Shown here piece by piece: positions 33,866 to 43,069 of a stretch of DNA of 64,000 nt. The position numbers and the translations under genes were made by a program. Each line of letters opens with the position of its first letter. Position 1 is the stretch's first letter. The notes under the pieces were generated by a model. The model was not told the DNA's origin. It saw only the letters and a list, made by a program, of their open reading frames with translations, and did not search any database. Origin of the DNA: Tsukamurella sputi (GTDB lineage: Bacteria; Actinomycetota; Actinomycetes; Mycobacteriales; Mycobacteriaceae); assembly GCF_007858445.1 (NCBI RefSeq), contig NZ_VIGV01000006.1, positions 1 to 64,000 on the forward strand, written 5' to 3'.

Positions 33866-36643
33866 ATGTCAGAAAGCAGCAGCCCCAACCCTGGTGGCTC
33901 AGCCGCAGGCGGGCGCCCGCCGCAGCCCACACCGCTTCCTGCGGGTGGCCCGCGGCACGCCCGCAACACCCCCGCGGGTGATACCGCCCAGTTCCCGGTG
34001 CAACGCCCCAACCCGAGCGGGGAGGCTGGGCAGCGACCCCAACTGCTACAGCAACGCCTGCAGGGCGCGTTCCTCACGATCATCGGCCTCGCCGGGCTCG
34101 TCGGCGGTGTCCTCTTCTCCATCGAGGCACCCCGGTTCACCCCGGTGCCGGTGGTGTTCTTGACCTTCTGGCTCGTCATGGTCATCGTCGGCCGGATCCT
34201 TTTCACCGGCCTGAACAAGCTCCGCGAAGCCGGCGTCGGAGCCCCGGCCCCGCAGCAGGTGCGCGCCGCCGCCGCCGTCGCCGGCATCGTCGTCGCGGTC
34301 GGGATGATGGGATTCGCCGCCACCACCACAGGCAGTGGTGTTGCTGCTGCGGCGCCGTGCCCCGGCGGCGGACCCGCCACCTGCGGACCCACCGGACCGG
34401 AACTGACCTTCGCTCCCCCGACAGGCCAGGCCACAGCCCCCGGACAGCAGCCAGGCCAGCAGGGCGGCCAGGACCAACAGGGCATCGCCACCTCCCCCGC
34501 GAAGGGCGGCGACAACGGCCCCGGCATCCAAGCCCAAACCCCCGAGTTCGGCACCCCCGGCCAGCAAGCCCCCAACATCCCCGGCAACGAACAACCCGGC
34601 CAAGGCGGCCAGCAGCAGCCGGCGCAGGGCCAACAGACCGGCCAGCAGAACCCGGTCCGCACGACCGCACCCGGACGCCCAGACCAGACCGGCCAGCAGC
34701 AGACCAGTCAGGCGACGCAGTCTGGACAGCCCTCCCAGTCAACGGTGACCGTCACGCAGACCCAATCGCAGTGCCCCGCTCCCGGCGCAGCCGGCAGTGG
34801 CGGCGCCCCCGGTGGCGGCAACGGTGGTCCCGGTGCGCCCGGCACGGAAGGTGGCAGCGGCCCCGACAACGGCGGTGAGAGCAAGGACGGCGCACCGTCA
34901 TGGTCCTACCTTGTCGCCGAAGCCACCGGTGTCATGGCCGGCCGCAAGCGAGGCGGCACGACGGGTGGGGCAGGTTCTCCACTAGCGGGTCCGGCGACAC
35001 CGTCACCCACAACATCGGATGTGCAGCCCTCGCAGCCGTTGTCGGGGCTGGTCTCACAGCGATCTGACGGGTACCAGGAGTGGACAACTGCTGACGGTCG
35101 GCAGACGCTGATCCTGGAGGAAGGCGCCGGGTCGCCGTCCAAGTACCGGTTTCAGCTACCGGTTCCGCAGGGCGGACGAGCATCGGTAAACCCTGATGGC
35201 AGTGTTTCGATCACCGACAGTGCGGGGCGCGTGGTTAACACGGTCAATAAGCCGTGGGCCTACGACATGGCCGGCCGCGATGTGCCGACATACTTCACTC
35301 TGGACGGTAATGAACTTATCCAGCACATCAATCGCCCGGTCGGCGACGACCTTCCTATTCTGGCTGATCCGAGCTACACCAACCCGCCCGACCCTGCCGG
35401 TGGAGTAGGAGCGTGGATCCCTGCTGGTGAGGGAATCTACGAGCCGGATGGGACATTGCGGGGATGGGCCAATTTCCAGGGATGGGCCACAAAGATCGAC
35501 CCCCGCTACGGCTACGGTGTCCCGGTCTCCCCAGACCTCCGTAGCGGAGGTGTGCTGAAGTTCGACGGCCACGGTTACAGCCCCAGCCAAGGCACGGAAA
35601 TCTACAGCGACGCCAAGCTCGGCTACGCGAACGCACTGCGAGCAGCACTGGACCGTATGAGCGCCAACGGCGGCGACTATCCGATCGCCCCTGGGTCGAA
35701 GTCCGGGGGTTCGATCAATAAGCTCATCAACAGTATCCTTCAGCAGCAGGAAGCGCTCTCTCAAAACGGCGTCGACACCACTCAAGACGGCCCGATCCAG
35801 CACATCATCATCACCAGCGAAGAAGACGTCCCCGACCTAATCCGCCAATTCTTCAAAGACCACAAGTACCTCGATGAGGAGCAGCTTGATCCGGTGCGGA
35901 TTATGCATGCTCCGGACTTCACCGAGGAGTTCCCCGACTACACACCGAACCCGCCCAATGAGGCGGTCGAGGGCGCCGTCAGCGAGGGAGCACAAGTAGC
36001 GACAGAGGCTGCTACACAGGCGACCTCTGAGGCGGGTGAGACCGGCGCTCAAGCAGCCAGCACCGCCGCCAGCAGCGCGGCCGATACCGCCGCGAGTGGG
36101 ACCGGATCCGCCGTCTCCACCGGCACGCAAGCGGCAACCGAGGCAGCGGAAACAGCGACCCAGGCAGGTACGCAGGCCACCAGTCAAGCCGCGAGCACCG
36201 GGGCCAGCGAGGCTACGGAGGCCCCCGCTGCCGCCTCGCAGGCGACTGAGGCTGCGGCGGCCACCGCGGACCCGAACACTCTCGAAGGGGTCAACGCAAT
36301 CCGCGCCGCCAACGGCATGCCTGCACTGACAGCGGAAGAGTTCACCCCACCCAGCCAGGCCGGTATCAATGGCACTGGTCAGAGCCTGCAAGGCATACCC
36401 ATGAGCGAGATGCCGAGCGCACCGACCTCCGCCGACGGCACACCCGACTGGGGCAAAGCCGACTGGTCCAAGGTCCCCCAGGCGCAACGTCCCTTCGACC
36501 CGGAAGAGCCTTTCAAGTACATGCCCCCGAACGAGGCCGCCGACGTAATCGGCGCGGCGAACCGAGGCCGAGCCAACCTCATGCGCCTCGGTATCGCCGA
36601 AGCAAGCGCCGAAGAAGCAGCCGAAGGCGAAGAGGCAGAATGA
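33866..36643 (+). CDS. Large membrane protein with candidate REase-fold toxin domain (Tox-REase-5-like)
   Basis: A 925-residue protein. Residues 1-65 are Pro-rich; three hydrophobic segments lie near 68-90, 95-117 and 132-152; residues 160-340 are a Gln/Gly/Pro-rich linker; residues 385-500 form a beta-rich domain; and around 566-584 there is a V-x-FDG ... S-Asp582-A-Lys584-x-GYA pattern like the active site of Tox-REase-5 nucleases. A helical stretch, an Ala/Thr/Gln-rich repeat region (about 700-800) and a short acidic tail follow. The toxin-like domain is therefore internal, not C-terminal. The ATG at 33866 has GAGGAG 6 bp upstream. The stop overlaps the next gene (ATGA), a probable immunity gene. 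This looks like a contact- or membrane-delivered polymorphic toxin, though a structural role cannot be excluded. Confidence 0.55.
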   Translation: MSESSSPNPGGSAAGGRPPQPTPLPAGGPRHARNTPAGDTAQFPVQRPNPSGEAGQRPQLLQQRLQGAFLTIIGLAGLVGGVLFSIEAPRFTPVPVVFLTFWLVMVIVGRILFTGLNKLREAGVGAPAPQQVRAAAAVAGIVVAVGMMGFAATTTGSGVAAAAPCPGGGPATCGPTGPELTFAPPTGQATAPGQQPGQQGGQDQQGIATSPAKGGDNGPGIQAQTPEFGTPGQQAPNIPGNEQPGQGGQQQPAQGQQTGQQNPVRTTAPGRPDQTGQQQTSQATQSGQPSQSTVTVTQTQSQCPAPGAAGSGGAPGGGNGGPGAPGTEGGSGPDNGGESKDGAPSWSYLVAEATGVMAGRKRGGTTGGAGSPLAGPATPSPTTSDVQPSQPLSGLVSQRSDGYQEWTTADGRQTLILEEGAGSPSKYRFQLPVPQGGRASVNPDGSVSITDSAGRVVNTVNKPWAYDMAGRDVPTYFTLDGNELIQHINRPVGDDLPILADPSYTNPPDPAGGVGAWIPAGEGIYEPDGTLRGWANFQGWATKIDPRYGYGVPVSPDLRSGGVLKFDGHGYSPSQGTEIYSDAKLGYANALRAALDRMSANGGDYPIAPGSKSGGSINKLINSILQQQEALSQNGVDTTQDGPIQHIIITSEEDVPDLIRQFFKDHKYLDEEQLDPVRIMHAPDFTEEFPDYTPNPPNEAVEGAVSEGAQVATEAATQATSEAGETGAQAASTAASSAADTAASGTGSAVSTGTQAATEAAETATQAGTQATSQAASTGASEATEAPAAASQATEAAAATADPNTLEGVNAIRAANGMPALTAEEFTPPSQAGINGTGQSLQGIPMSEMPSAPTSADGTPDWGKADWSKVPQAQRPFDPEEPFKYMPPNEAADVIGAANRGRANLMRLGIAEASAEEAAEGEEAE

Positions 36644-37584
36644 CCACCAACACCCACCACCACACCGCCGCCGCCGGCCACGATGGGAGCCACGCAATGA
36701 CAGCACCACAGCCATCAAATACCCCCTTGCAGGATCCCAACAAGCACTGGTATCCGAGCCTGCACTTCCGGTTCGCCGACCGAGCCGAAACCTTGGAGCA
36801 GGGTGCGGCGATCATCTCTGCGCTGCTCACCGGATTCTCCAAGATCCCCAGCTGGGGCACCGGAACCTGGACTCTGAGCGACGACCACGTATCCCTGGCC
36901 AGCCTTGACCCCACCGGGGTCGAGGCCGCCCTCGACCACTTCAACGGCCAGGACGAGCGCACCGGCTGGACCTTCCACAGCACCGCAAAGATCAGAGTCG
37001 AGTTCCGATTCGGCATCCCCGCCCGAGGACGACGGACCGGACCTGAACGCTTCCCGCATAGAAGAGACTGGAGCTGTGGTGTCTCCCTAGGGGAACCCAA
37101 TGTCCCCAACGCAATACCGCCCGAGATGTACACGGGGGATGCACTCCTTGCGGCTACTGCCGTGTTCGGCGACGCCATCACCGAGCCCAACAGTATGGTC
37201 GCCGGCTACTACTCAGCCTCCCAATACGACTCTACAAAGTCCGATCGTATCCACGCGCTGGAACAGGCAAAGAAGATCGAAAAGGTGGACTGGTCCAAAC
37301 GGCGCCGTCTGTCGTGGCTAACGGGCCTGCCTGTCTCGACACCAATTGACCGGTCGCTACTCCCCGACACCGCGACCACCTGGGAGCACGGTGGCCTCAA
37401 CTACGTCCGCCTGTGTGAGGACCCGAGCCAGGTCACTGCCCGTCAGATCGGCGACCTCTCAGAGGCGATCGGCCTTCCCCGCATCGAGCGCATCGTCGAC
37501 CTCACCGGCCTGACCAAGGAACAGGCACGCGCCTACACCGGACCGATCTTCCTCGACCTCCCCGACGCGCAAGGTTCGAGCTAG
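36640..37584 (+). CDS. Candidate immunity protein (Imm52-like) for the upstream toxin
   Basis: A 314-residue soluble protein translated from an ATG that overlaps the toxin stop codon. An alternative ATG at 36697 would remove a His-rich 19-residue lead. The body (YPSLHFRFADRAETLEQGAAII, then a segment with LDPTGVEAALDHFN and EFRFGIPARG) resembles Imm52-type immunity proteins, which are known to pair with Tox-REase-5 toxins. I cannot confirm the family by eye; the pairing of both guesses is mutual support. Codon usage is clearly less GC-rich than the core genes, as in the CBASS operon. Confidence 0.5.
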   Translation: MTTNTHHHTAAAGHDGSHAMTAPQPSNTPLQDPNKHWYPSLHFRFADRAETLEQGAAIISALLTGFSKIPSWGTGTWTLSDDHVSLASLDPTGVEAALDHFNGQDERTGWTFHSTAKIRVEFRFGIPARGRRTGPERFPHRRDWSCGVSLGEPNVPNAIPPEMYTGDALLAATAVFGDAITEPNSMVAGYYSASQYDSTKSDRIHALEQAKKIEKVDWSKRRRLSWLTGLPVSTPIDRSLLPDTATTWEHGGLNYVRLCEDPSQVTARQIGDLSEAIGLPRIERIVDLTGLTKEQARAYTGPIFLDLPDAQGSS

Positions 37585-37910
37585 TGGGCTGGATGGTGTG
37601 GCTATGGAAGTATCGGGACGGAAAGGAAGTGCCCCTCGATCTCGATCTGGCACGTCGGATCAAGGGCCGATACAACGTCGAAGGGCTCCCCGGAACCCGC
37701 CTAGTGCATCGGGATCCACTCAATCCCCACGCCGTCACCGACATCCGGTGGCTAGCCAGGCCCCGGAGATGGCCGAGGCTGGACAACGTAGCGAGAGAAC
37801 CGCAGCGCTCTGACCTGGTAGGGGGCGCGATCGGGTTGGGCCGCCGCACGGCTGTCATCGGACGACGTCGACGGGTGGTGCAACTGATTCAGCGTGCGCC
37901 GGCGGTGTAG
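37584..37910 (+). CDS. Possible truncated gene at end of accessory region
   Basis: A GTG at 37584 overlaps the immunity gene stop by one base (TAGTG) and opens 108 codons. The first 58 residues look like a genuine protein (WKYRDGKEVPLDLDLARRIKGRY), the rest is Arg-rich, poorly biased and runs into the 3' end of the opposite gene. This suggests a gene cut off near 37760 when the accessory DNA was joined to the chromosome. Confidence 0.3.
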   Translation: MGWMVWLWKYRDGKEVPLDLDLARRIKGRYNVEGLPGTRLVHRDPLNPHAVTDIRWLARPRRWPRLDNVAREPQRSDLVGGAIGLGRRTAVIGRRRRVVQLIQRAPAV

Positions 37911-38443
37911 GCGTTGCTGTCCGACGGTCCGGTTCCGGTGAGCATGATGTCGTCCGCCACCGCGTCGAGGTCGACGGCCGGGCCGGCGGTCGCGGAGTGG
38001 GCGATGGTGAGGACCGCGGCCAGTCGCGGGGTGTCGTCGGCGTAGGCGGTGGTGTCGATGGTGATGATGTCCGTTCCCGCCTTGACGACGTGCGACGCCA
38101 GGCGCGCTCCGATGCTGATCCGCTGACCGATGCGCAGTGCGCTCAACGCGGTGAACTGCTGTGCTGCGTGAACGATGCGGGAGAGATTGCAGTTCGGGAT
38201 CGCCCGGCTGACGAGGGCGGACGCGGCGTCGAACATGGGGGCGGCGAGCAGCGTGACCGGCACGGGGCTGTCCGGGTCGAGGATGCCGCGTTCGGCATAG
38301 GCGATATGGGGGTCGCGCGTCGCCCGGGCGAACGCCCTGACGGTTTCGGAACTGATCTCGTACGCGTCGGGGAACCAGAGGTCCCAATCGCCGCCGTGGG
38401 GGGCGTCCGCAGCATCCTGCTGCCGGCTGTTCGGTGAGGGCAC
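37889..38443 (-). CDS. MaoC-like hot-dog dehydratase (FAS1/HadA type N-terminal domain)
   Basis: A 184-residue protein with a hot-dog fold pattern: YEISSETVRAFARATRDPHIAY near residues 30-55, followed by a Pro-rich loop and two beta-rich segments. This is the N-terminal-type MaoC dehydratase domain found in HadA/HadC and related enoyl hydratases, which bind but often do not themselves hydrate the acyl chain without a partner. No HadB-like partner is adjacent. Probably related to fatty or mycolic acid metabolism given the next gene. Confidence 0.7.
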   Translation of the reverse strand: MPSPNSRQQDAADAPHGGDWDLWFPDAYEISSETVRAFARATRDPHIAYAERGILDPDSPVPVTLLAAPMFDAASALVSRAIPNCNLSRIVHAAQQFTALSALRIGQRISIGARLASHVVKAGTDIITIDTTAYADDTPRLAAVLTIAHSATAGPAVDLDAVADDIMLTGTGPSDSNAYTAGAR

Positions 38444-38604
38444 GAATCGTTTGTACTAGAGATTTCCGGCACCTGTCGCCGGTCGGAATTCATGTACACC
38501 GAAATCTAATTCGTGGCACTGCGGGGCGGCGTGGCCTGCATTACTTTCCCACCTGAAGGTCGTGTGAAACACGCGATCCATCGGCTGCCGAACGAAAGGC
38601 CACC

Positions 38605-39567
38605 ATGCCTGAGCTGAACCCCCACTTCGAGGATGTGCAGGCCCACTACGACCTGTCGGACGACTTCTTCCGACTGTTCCTCGATCCGACGCAGACGTAC
38701 TCGTGCGCCTACTTCGAGCGCGAGGAGATGACCCTGGAGGAGGCTCAGCTGGCGAAGGTCGACCTGTCCCTCGGCAAGCTCGGTCTCGTACCGGGGCAGA
38801 CTCTGCTCGATGTCGGGTGTGGCTGGGGAACGACCCTGGTCCGTGCTGTTGAGAAGTACGACGTCAACGTCGTGGGCCTGACGCTGTCGAAGAACCAGTA
38901 CGAGTCGGTCAGCCGTCGACTGGCGGGCCTGAAGTCCGATCGCTCCGCGGAGGTACGGCTGCAGGGGTGGGAGGAGTTCGACGCGCCGGTCGACGCGATC
39001 GTCAGCATCGGAGCTTTCGAGCATTTCACCCACGAGCGGCATCTCGCCTTTTTCGACCGCGCCTTCGACATTCTCCCCGACGGCGGCAGGGCGATGATCC
39101 ACACGATCATGACCTTCGGAATGGACACTTTCCGGGGTGATAGCAAGGTCACCCGCGCCGATTTCGACTTCTTCCGCTTCATCCGCACCGAGATCTTCCC
39201 GGGCGGTGAGCTCCCCATCACGAAGTATTTCCCACTTCTTGCCGAAATGGGCGGATTCGACGTCGTCCAGGTGCAGAGCCTGCAACCGCACTACGCGAAG
39301 ACCCTCGACATCTGGGCGGCGAACCTCGAGGCTGCGCGCGAGCAAGCGCTCAAGATTCACCCACAGGCCGTGTACGACACGTACATCAAGTACCTGACCG
39401 GTTGCGCGGACGCGTTCCGACGCGGTCTGATCGACGTCCGGCAGCACACTCTGGTGAAGCCGGAGCAGGGTGGACGACACCGTTCGCTCGAGGAGGTGCT
39501 GGCGTTGCACCCGGAGGTCGACTCCGCCGCCGGAACAACCGCCGCACGGTTCATTCCGTCGCGTTAG
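38605..39567 (+). CDS. Mycolic acid cyclopropane synthase / methyltransferase family protein
   Basis: A 320-residue SAM-dependent enzyme of the CmaA/MmaA family. Signatures are the N-terminal HYDLSDDFFRLFLDPTQTYSCAYF segment, ERE-EMTLEEAQ, the SAM loop LLDVGCGWGTT (about residues 70-80) and GLTLSKNQ. Such enzymes add methyl or cyclopropane groups to unsaturated mycolic or fatty acids. About 20-30 residues longer than the M. tuberculosis enzymes at the C-terminus. AAAGG lies before the ATG. The specific modification cannot be read from sequence. Confidence 0.92.
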   Translation: MPELNPHFEDVQAHYDLSDDFFRLFLDPTQTYSCAYFEREEMTLEEAQLAKVDLSLGKLGLVPGQTLLDVGCGWGTTLVRAVEKYDVNVVGLTLSKNQYESVSRRLAGLKSDRSAEVRLQGWEEFDAPVDAIVSIGAFEHFTHERHLAFFDRAFDILPDGGRAMIHTIMTFGMDTFRGDSKVTRADFDFFRFIRTEIFPGGELPITKYFPLLAEMGGFDVVQVQSLQPHYAKTLDIWAANLEAAREQALKIHPQAVYDTYIKYLTGCADAFRRGLIDVRQHTLVKPEQGGRHRSLEEVLALHPEVDSAAGTTAARFIPSR

Positions 39568-39686
39568 CGACGCCCCAGGGCCACTGTGGTGGCCGAACGA
39601 CCGCAGGCACCCCCTGATTCGGTCCCATCCGCATCGCCCTCTGCGCCGAATACCTCATGTCCGGGTAGATCGACGAGGGAGTTCTG

Positions 39687-40649
39687 GTGATCGACAGACA
39701 GGCGGGGATGCTCGACGCGGTCCTGGACCGGTCCATCGTGTTCGGCTATTCGAACGTGGGCTACGCGCTCCGCAGGGCTCGGTGGCGGACGGCCGATCCG
39801 CGCCCCGGATCGCTGGCCGGGCGCTCGGTCGTCGTCACGGGAGCCACGTCGGGCATCGGGGCTGCGATCGCCGAACAGGTCGTGGGCCTGGGGGCGAGGG
39901 TGGTGATCACGGGGCGCGACGGTGCCCGTGCCGATGCGGTGCGTGCCAGAATCCTCCGGAGTCATCCGGAGAGCGTCGTCGCGGTCGAACTGGGCGACGT
40001 CTCGGATCTCGATGCGGTTCCCGATCTGGCGCGGCGGCTCGCCGTCCATGGTGTCGACGTGATCGTGCACAACGCCGGTGTGATGCCGCCGCAGTGGACC
40101 GCGGCCACCAACGGTCACGAACTCTCCCTCGCCACGCACGTCCTCGGACCGATCCTCCTGACGGACCTGCTGGTGCCTCAGCTGGCTGTCAGCGAGGACG
40201 CCCGCGTGATCTTCATGTCGTCGGGCGGGATGTACACGGCCGAGCTTCCGGTGGACGATCTCGGCTACCGCGCCGGCCGGTATCGGGGAGCCACCGCGTA
40301 CGCGCGGAGCAAGTGCGTCCAGGTGGCGATGGTGCCGATCCTGGCGCGCCGGTGGGCGTCGGCGGACGTCACCGTGGCGGGAATGCACCCCGGCTGGGTG
40401 GCCACCCCCGGTGTCGCCGACTCCCTGCCGGGCTTCACCAAGCTGGCCGGACCCCTGCTGCGGAACGCGGACCAGGGCGCGGACACGGCCGTCTGGCTGG
40501 CGGCGACCGAACCGAAGCCCGAGAACGGACGTTTCTGGCACGACCGCGCCCCGCGGCCCGAGCGCTACCTGCGACGCACCGAGTTCACCGAGAGCGATCG
40601 CGCCGCTGTCTGGCGTCGGGTGTGCTCCTTCGCGGGGATCGCACCCTAG
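39687..40649 (+). CDS. Short-chain dehydrogenase/reductase
   Basis: A 320-residue SDR with the NAD(P) motif TGATSGIGAA (about residues 52-61), the HNAGV strand and the catalytic Ser, Tyr-x3-Lys (AYARSK) set. An HPGWVATPGV segment after the active site is typical of DHRS12-like oxidoreductases. The first 45 residues are a non-Rossmann extension. The GTG start at 39687 is the first reasonable one after the methyltransferase gene. It is followed 48 bp later by an SRPBCC gene; the set resembles lipid or steroid-modifying clusters. Substrate unknown. Confidence 0.85.
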   Translation: MIDRQAGMLDAVLDRSIVFGYSNVGYALRRARWRTADPRPGSLAGRSVVVTGATSGIGAAIAEQVVGLGARVVITGRDGARADAVRARILRSHPESVVAVELGDVSDLDAVPDLARRLAVHGVDVIVHNAGVMPPQWTAATNGHELSLATHVLGPILLTDLLVPQLAVSEDARVIFMSSGGMYTAELPVDDLGYRAGRYRGATAYARSKCVQVAMVPILARRWASADVTVAGMHPGWVATPGVADSLPGFTKLAGPLLRNADQGADTAVWLAATEPKPENGRFWHDRAPRPERYLRRTEFTESDRAAVWRRVCSFAGIAP

Positions 40650-40696
40650 CCAAGAGCTGTTCTCGCACCACCTCACCAATCCGGAAGGCACACAGC

Positions 40697-41131
40697 GTGA
40701 TCACCAAGCAGCACACCGTCCACACGTCGGCGCCCGCGCCCACCGTCTTCACCTACCTGGCCGACTTCACCCACGCGCAGGAGTGGGACCCCAACGCCAT
40801 CGAGGTCCGGCGCCTCACGGGCGACGGCGGAGTGGGCTCGACCTACCGGGTCACGAGTAGGTTCGCCGGCGCCCGGACCGATCTCGATTACGAGCTGACC
40901 GATGCCGAGCCGTCGTCGCTGATCCGGCTGCGGGGGCACAAGAGCTCGCTCACCGCGGTGGACACGATCACGATCGCACCCACGGAATCCGGCAGCGCCG
41001 TCACCTACGCGGTCGAGTTCACCTTCCACGGCGTCTTCCGCTTCCTCGAGCCCGTCTTCACCCTGGCGGTGAACAAACTCTTCGCCGACGGGGCCAAGGG
41101 GCTGTCGGCGGCCCTGGAGAAGCTTGCCTGA
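40697..41131 (+). CDS. SRPBCC (START/polyketide cyclase-like) protein
   Basis: A 144-residue single-domain protein with the helix-grip pattern of the SRPBCC superfamily: an initial strand, the APAPTVFTYLADFTHAQEWDP helix-turn and a long C-terminal helix (LAVNKLFADGAKGLSAALEKLA). Such proteins bind hydrophobic ligands in a central cavity. The GTG start lies behind GGAAGG. Likely co-transcribed with the SDR gene. Confidence 0.85.
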   Translation: MITKQHTVHTSAPAPTVFTYLADFTHAQEWDPNAIEVRRLTGDGGVGSTYRVTSRFAGARTDLDYELTDAEPSSLIRLRGHKSSLTAVDTITIAPTESGSAVTYAVEFTFHGVFRFLEPVFTLAVNKLFADGAKGLSAALEKLA

Positions 41132-41154
41132 TCCGGCGCTGTCCGGCGGTCCGG

Positions 41155-41979
41155 TCAGCCGACGATCCACGGGTCGGTGACGGCGAGGACGCGTCGCCCG
41201 TCGCTGTCGGCCAGCGATACCTCGACAAAGGCCTTGGCGGTGTCAGAGGTCTGGATCCGGAACGGGATGTCCGGGGCGGTGGCGGCGTCCGCGATCGCTT
41301 CGCCGGCGCTGCTCGCCGACTGTGCCGCCGCGAACGATGTCGACGTGCGGGCGACGTAGGCGTCGAGGAGCGCGCTGTACGGCCCGGCATCGTCGGGCCG
41401 GTCGACGTTGGCGACGAACTCGCTCGCGACCGCTCCGGGTTCGATCACCCCGACGTGGACGCCGAAGGTCGCCGCGACCACCGCCAAGGACTGCATGAAC
41501 CCCTCGACCGCGAACTTCGCGCCACAGTACGCGTCGGCGAAGGGCTGGCCGACCACACCGCCGACGCTCGTGACCGTGAGGATCCGGCCGTGTCGCCGCT
41601 CCCGCATGGCGGGCAGGACCGACTTCGTCAGATTCACCGGCGCCAGGTAGTTCACGTCCAGCTGCGCCTGGATCTGCTCCAGCGACAGCTGTTCCGCGGT
41701 GGCCACCATGCCGCGGCCGGCGTTGTTGATCAGAACGTCGATCTGCCCGTGATCGGCGGTCACATCCGACACCAGCTGCGCCGCGGCGGGGTGGTCGACC
41801 ACGTCGAGTTCCCGGACGTCGAGATCGACGCCCGCGTCCGCGGCCAGTGCCCGCAGCGCGTCGGCGCGCGCGAAGTCCCGCACCGTCGCGACGACGGTGC
41901 GTCCGCGACGAGCGAGCTCGACTGCGGCGTGCATGCCCATGCCGGACGAGGTTCCGGTGATCAGAACGACTTCGGTCAT
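41155..41979 (-). CDS. Short-chain dehydrogenase/reductase
   Basis: A 274-residue classical SDR: TGTSSGMG cofactor loop (residues 7-14), NNAGRG strand, catalytic Ser in VTSVGG and Tyr-x3-Lys in AYCGAKF. The pattern fits the group of oxidoreductases with an Arg in the cofactor-specific loop (ATVRD), suggesting NADP. The start at 41979 aligns with the usual SDR N-terminus; the open frame to 42021 adds a basic tail and no ribosome site. Convergent with the SRPBCC gene. Substrate unknown. Confidence 0.87.
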   Translation of the reverse strand: MTEVVLITGTSSGMGMHAAVELARRGRTVVATVRDFARADALRALAADAGVDLDVRELDVVDHPAAAQLVSDVTADHGQIDVLINNAGRGMVATAEQLSLEQIQAQLDVNYLAPVNLTKSVLPAMRERRHGRILTVTSVGGVVGQPFADAYCGAKFAVEGFMQSLAVVAATFGVHVGVIEPGAVASEFVANVDRPDDAGPYSALLDAYVARTSTSFAAAQSASSAGEAIADAATAPDIPFRIQTSDTAKAFVEVSLADSDGRRVLAVTDPWIVG

Positions 41980-42028
41980 CGTGTCTCTCTTTCGCGACGG
42001 CGGTGGAACTCGGCTCAACACCCGGGTC

Positions 42029-42271
42029 TTAGCGCAGGCTCAGCGGCCGGAACTCGGCGCGGACGGCGCGCGTGGCCGACATCGAGTACCGCACGCGCCA
42101 CGTGGTGGTGTGATCGGCGTTCGCACACGAGTCGGTCACGCGCATCGAGACCGCGTCCCCGCCGGCCACCGATCCGCGATCGCGCAGTACGTGCTCGGCG
42201 TACTCGAGCACCAGCTCGTCGGGCCACCCCGTCGGCACCGTCACGTAGGCCGAGCGTTCCGTGTTGCTCAC
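42029..42271 (-). CDS. Small hypothetical protein, 80 aa
   Basis: A short beta-rich protein without Cys pairs, signal peptide or membrane segment, starting with GTG at 42271 (VSNTERSAYVTVPTG). The frame extends to 42409 but the extra residues have poor coding character and overlap the tetR promoter. It is 50 bp upstream of, and on the same strand as, the SDR gene, and divergent from tetR. Function unknown. Confidence 0.5.
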   Translation of the reverse strand: MSNTERSAYVTVPTGWPDELVLEYAEHVLRDRGSVAGGDAVSMRVTDSCANADHTTTWRVRYSMSATRAVRAEFRPLSLR

Positions 42272-42310
42272 TCGCAGAACGATAGGGCCGTACTGCGTCG
42301 CGCGCGACCA

Positions 42311-42323
42311 TGAGCACTGCTCA
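42311..42323. promoter_or_regulatory. Palindrome upstream of tetR
   Basis: TGAGCA-C-TGCTCA is a perfect 6-bp inverted repeat with one central base, in the gap between the divergent 80-aa gene and the TetR gene. It is a natural candidate for the TetR operator, controlling both directions. Confidence 0.45.
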
Positions 42324-42438
42324 ACGGTGCTACGGCTGTGGTATTGCACACGCCCCGCTCGCCCCCTGTCCCATCCGAGTGGGGCGCGGCTCCGAATGAC
42401 TGGTGACAATGTTTCCTACCGAGGAGGCGTCGCACCGT

Positions 42439-43062
42439 ATGAGCACCACGGGCCGCCAAGGCAGACCTGCGCGGATGAGCCGCGACAAGATCGTCGAGAT
42501 GGCGATCGAGATCGTGACCCAGGAGGGCTACTCGAACCTCTCGATGCGCTATCTGGCCGATCGACTGGGCACGAGCACCATGGGCATCTACTACTACTTC
42601 GCCTCGAAGAACGAGCTGCTCGGCTTCCTGTTCAGCCTTCCCGACGGCGCCCTCGACGACCGCGTAGCCGATTCGCAGGATCCGTTCGAGCGCGTGGTGC
42701 GGACGTCGGAGGCGGTGGCACGGTTCCTCGAACTCCACTCGTGGGCGCTCGCGGGGGTGCTGGACGGTCACGTCGGGATCGAGCAGCTCACGCGTAACCA
42801 CGGGCGGATCCTGACGGAGAGCGTTCGCGATCTCGGTTTCGACGACCGTGAAGCCGCGGAGACCGTGCGCGGGATCTGGCGGATCGTGCTCGGTGAATCC
42901 GTGATGCGTTCATCGCCGAGGCCCGCCGTCGTCGGCGCGCGCGACAGGAGCCGAGTGAGTGGCCGGGCCGGGGGCTCGACGATGCCCTCCGTGGCCGAGA
43001 CGGTCGAGAGCTATCTGGCGGGCCGGCTCGCTCGGGTGCACCGGCGACTCCCCAGCGGGTGA
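42439..43062 (+). CDS. TetR-family transcriptional regulator
   Basis: A 207-residue regulator with a TetR N-terminal helix-turn-helix (about residues 12-58: KIVEMAIEIVTQEGYSNLSM, then LADRLGTSTMGIYYYFASKNELLGF). The C-terminal ligand domain ends in VAETVESYLAGRL. GAGGAGG lies 11 bp before the ATG at 42439; an earlier ATG at 42409 is less well placed. Next to it are an SDR, a small gene and an alpha/beta hydrolase, which are likely targets. Confidence 0.87.
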   Translation: MSTTGRQGRPARMSRDKIVEMAIEIVTQEGYSNLSMRYLADRLGTSTMGIYYYFASKNELLGFLFSLPDGALDDRVADSQDPFERVVRTSEAVARFLELHSWALAGVLDGHVGIEQLTRNHGRILTESVRDLGFDDREAAETVRGIWRIVLGESVMRSSPRPAVVGARDRSRVSGRAGGSTMPSVAETVESYLAGRLARVHRRLPSG

Positions 43063-43069
43063 GTCCTCC

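Noticed and set aside
25873-37900. Second copy of the tRNA-Leu 3' end as attR
   Set aside because: No match to the T-arm and acceptor segment was found by eye; a short or diverged copy cannot be excluded.
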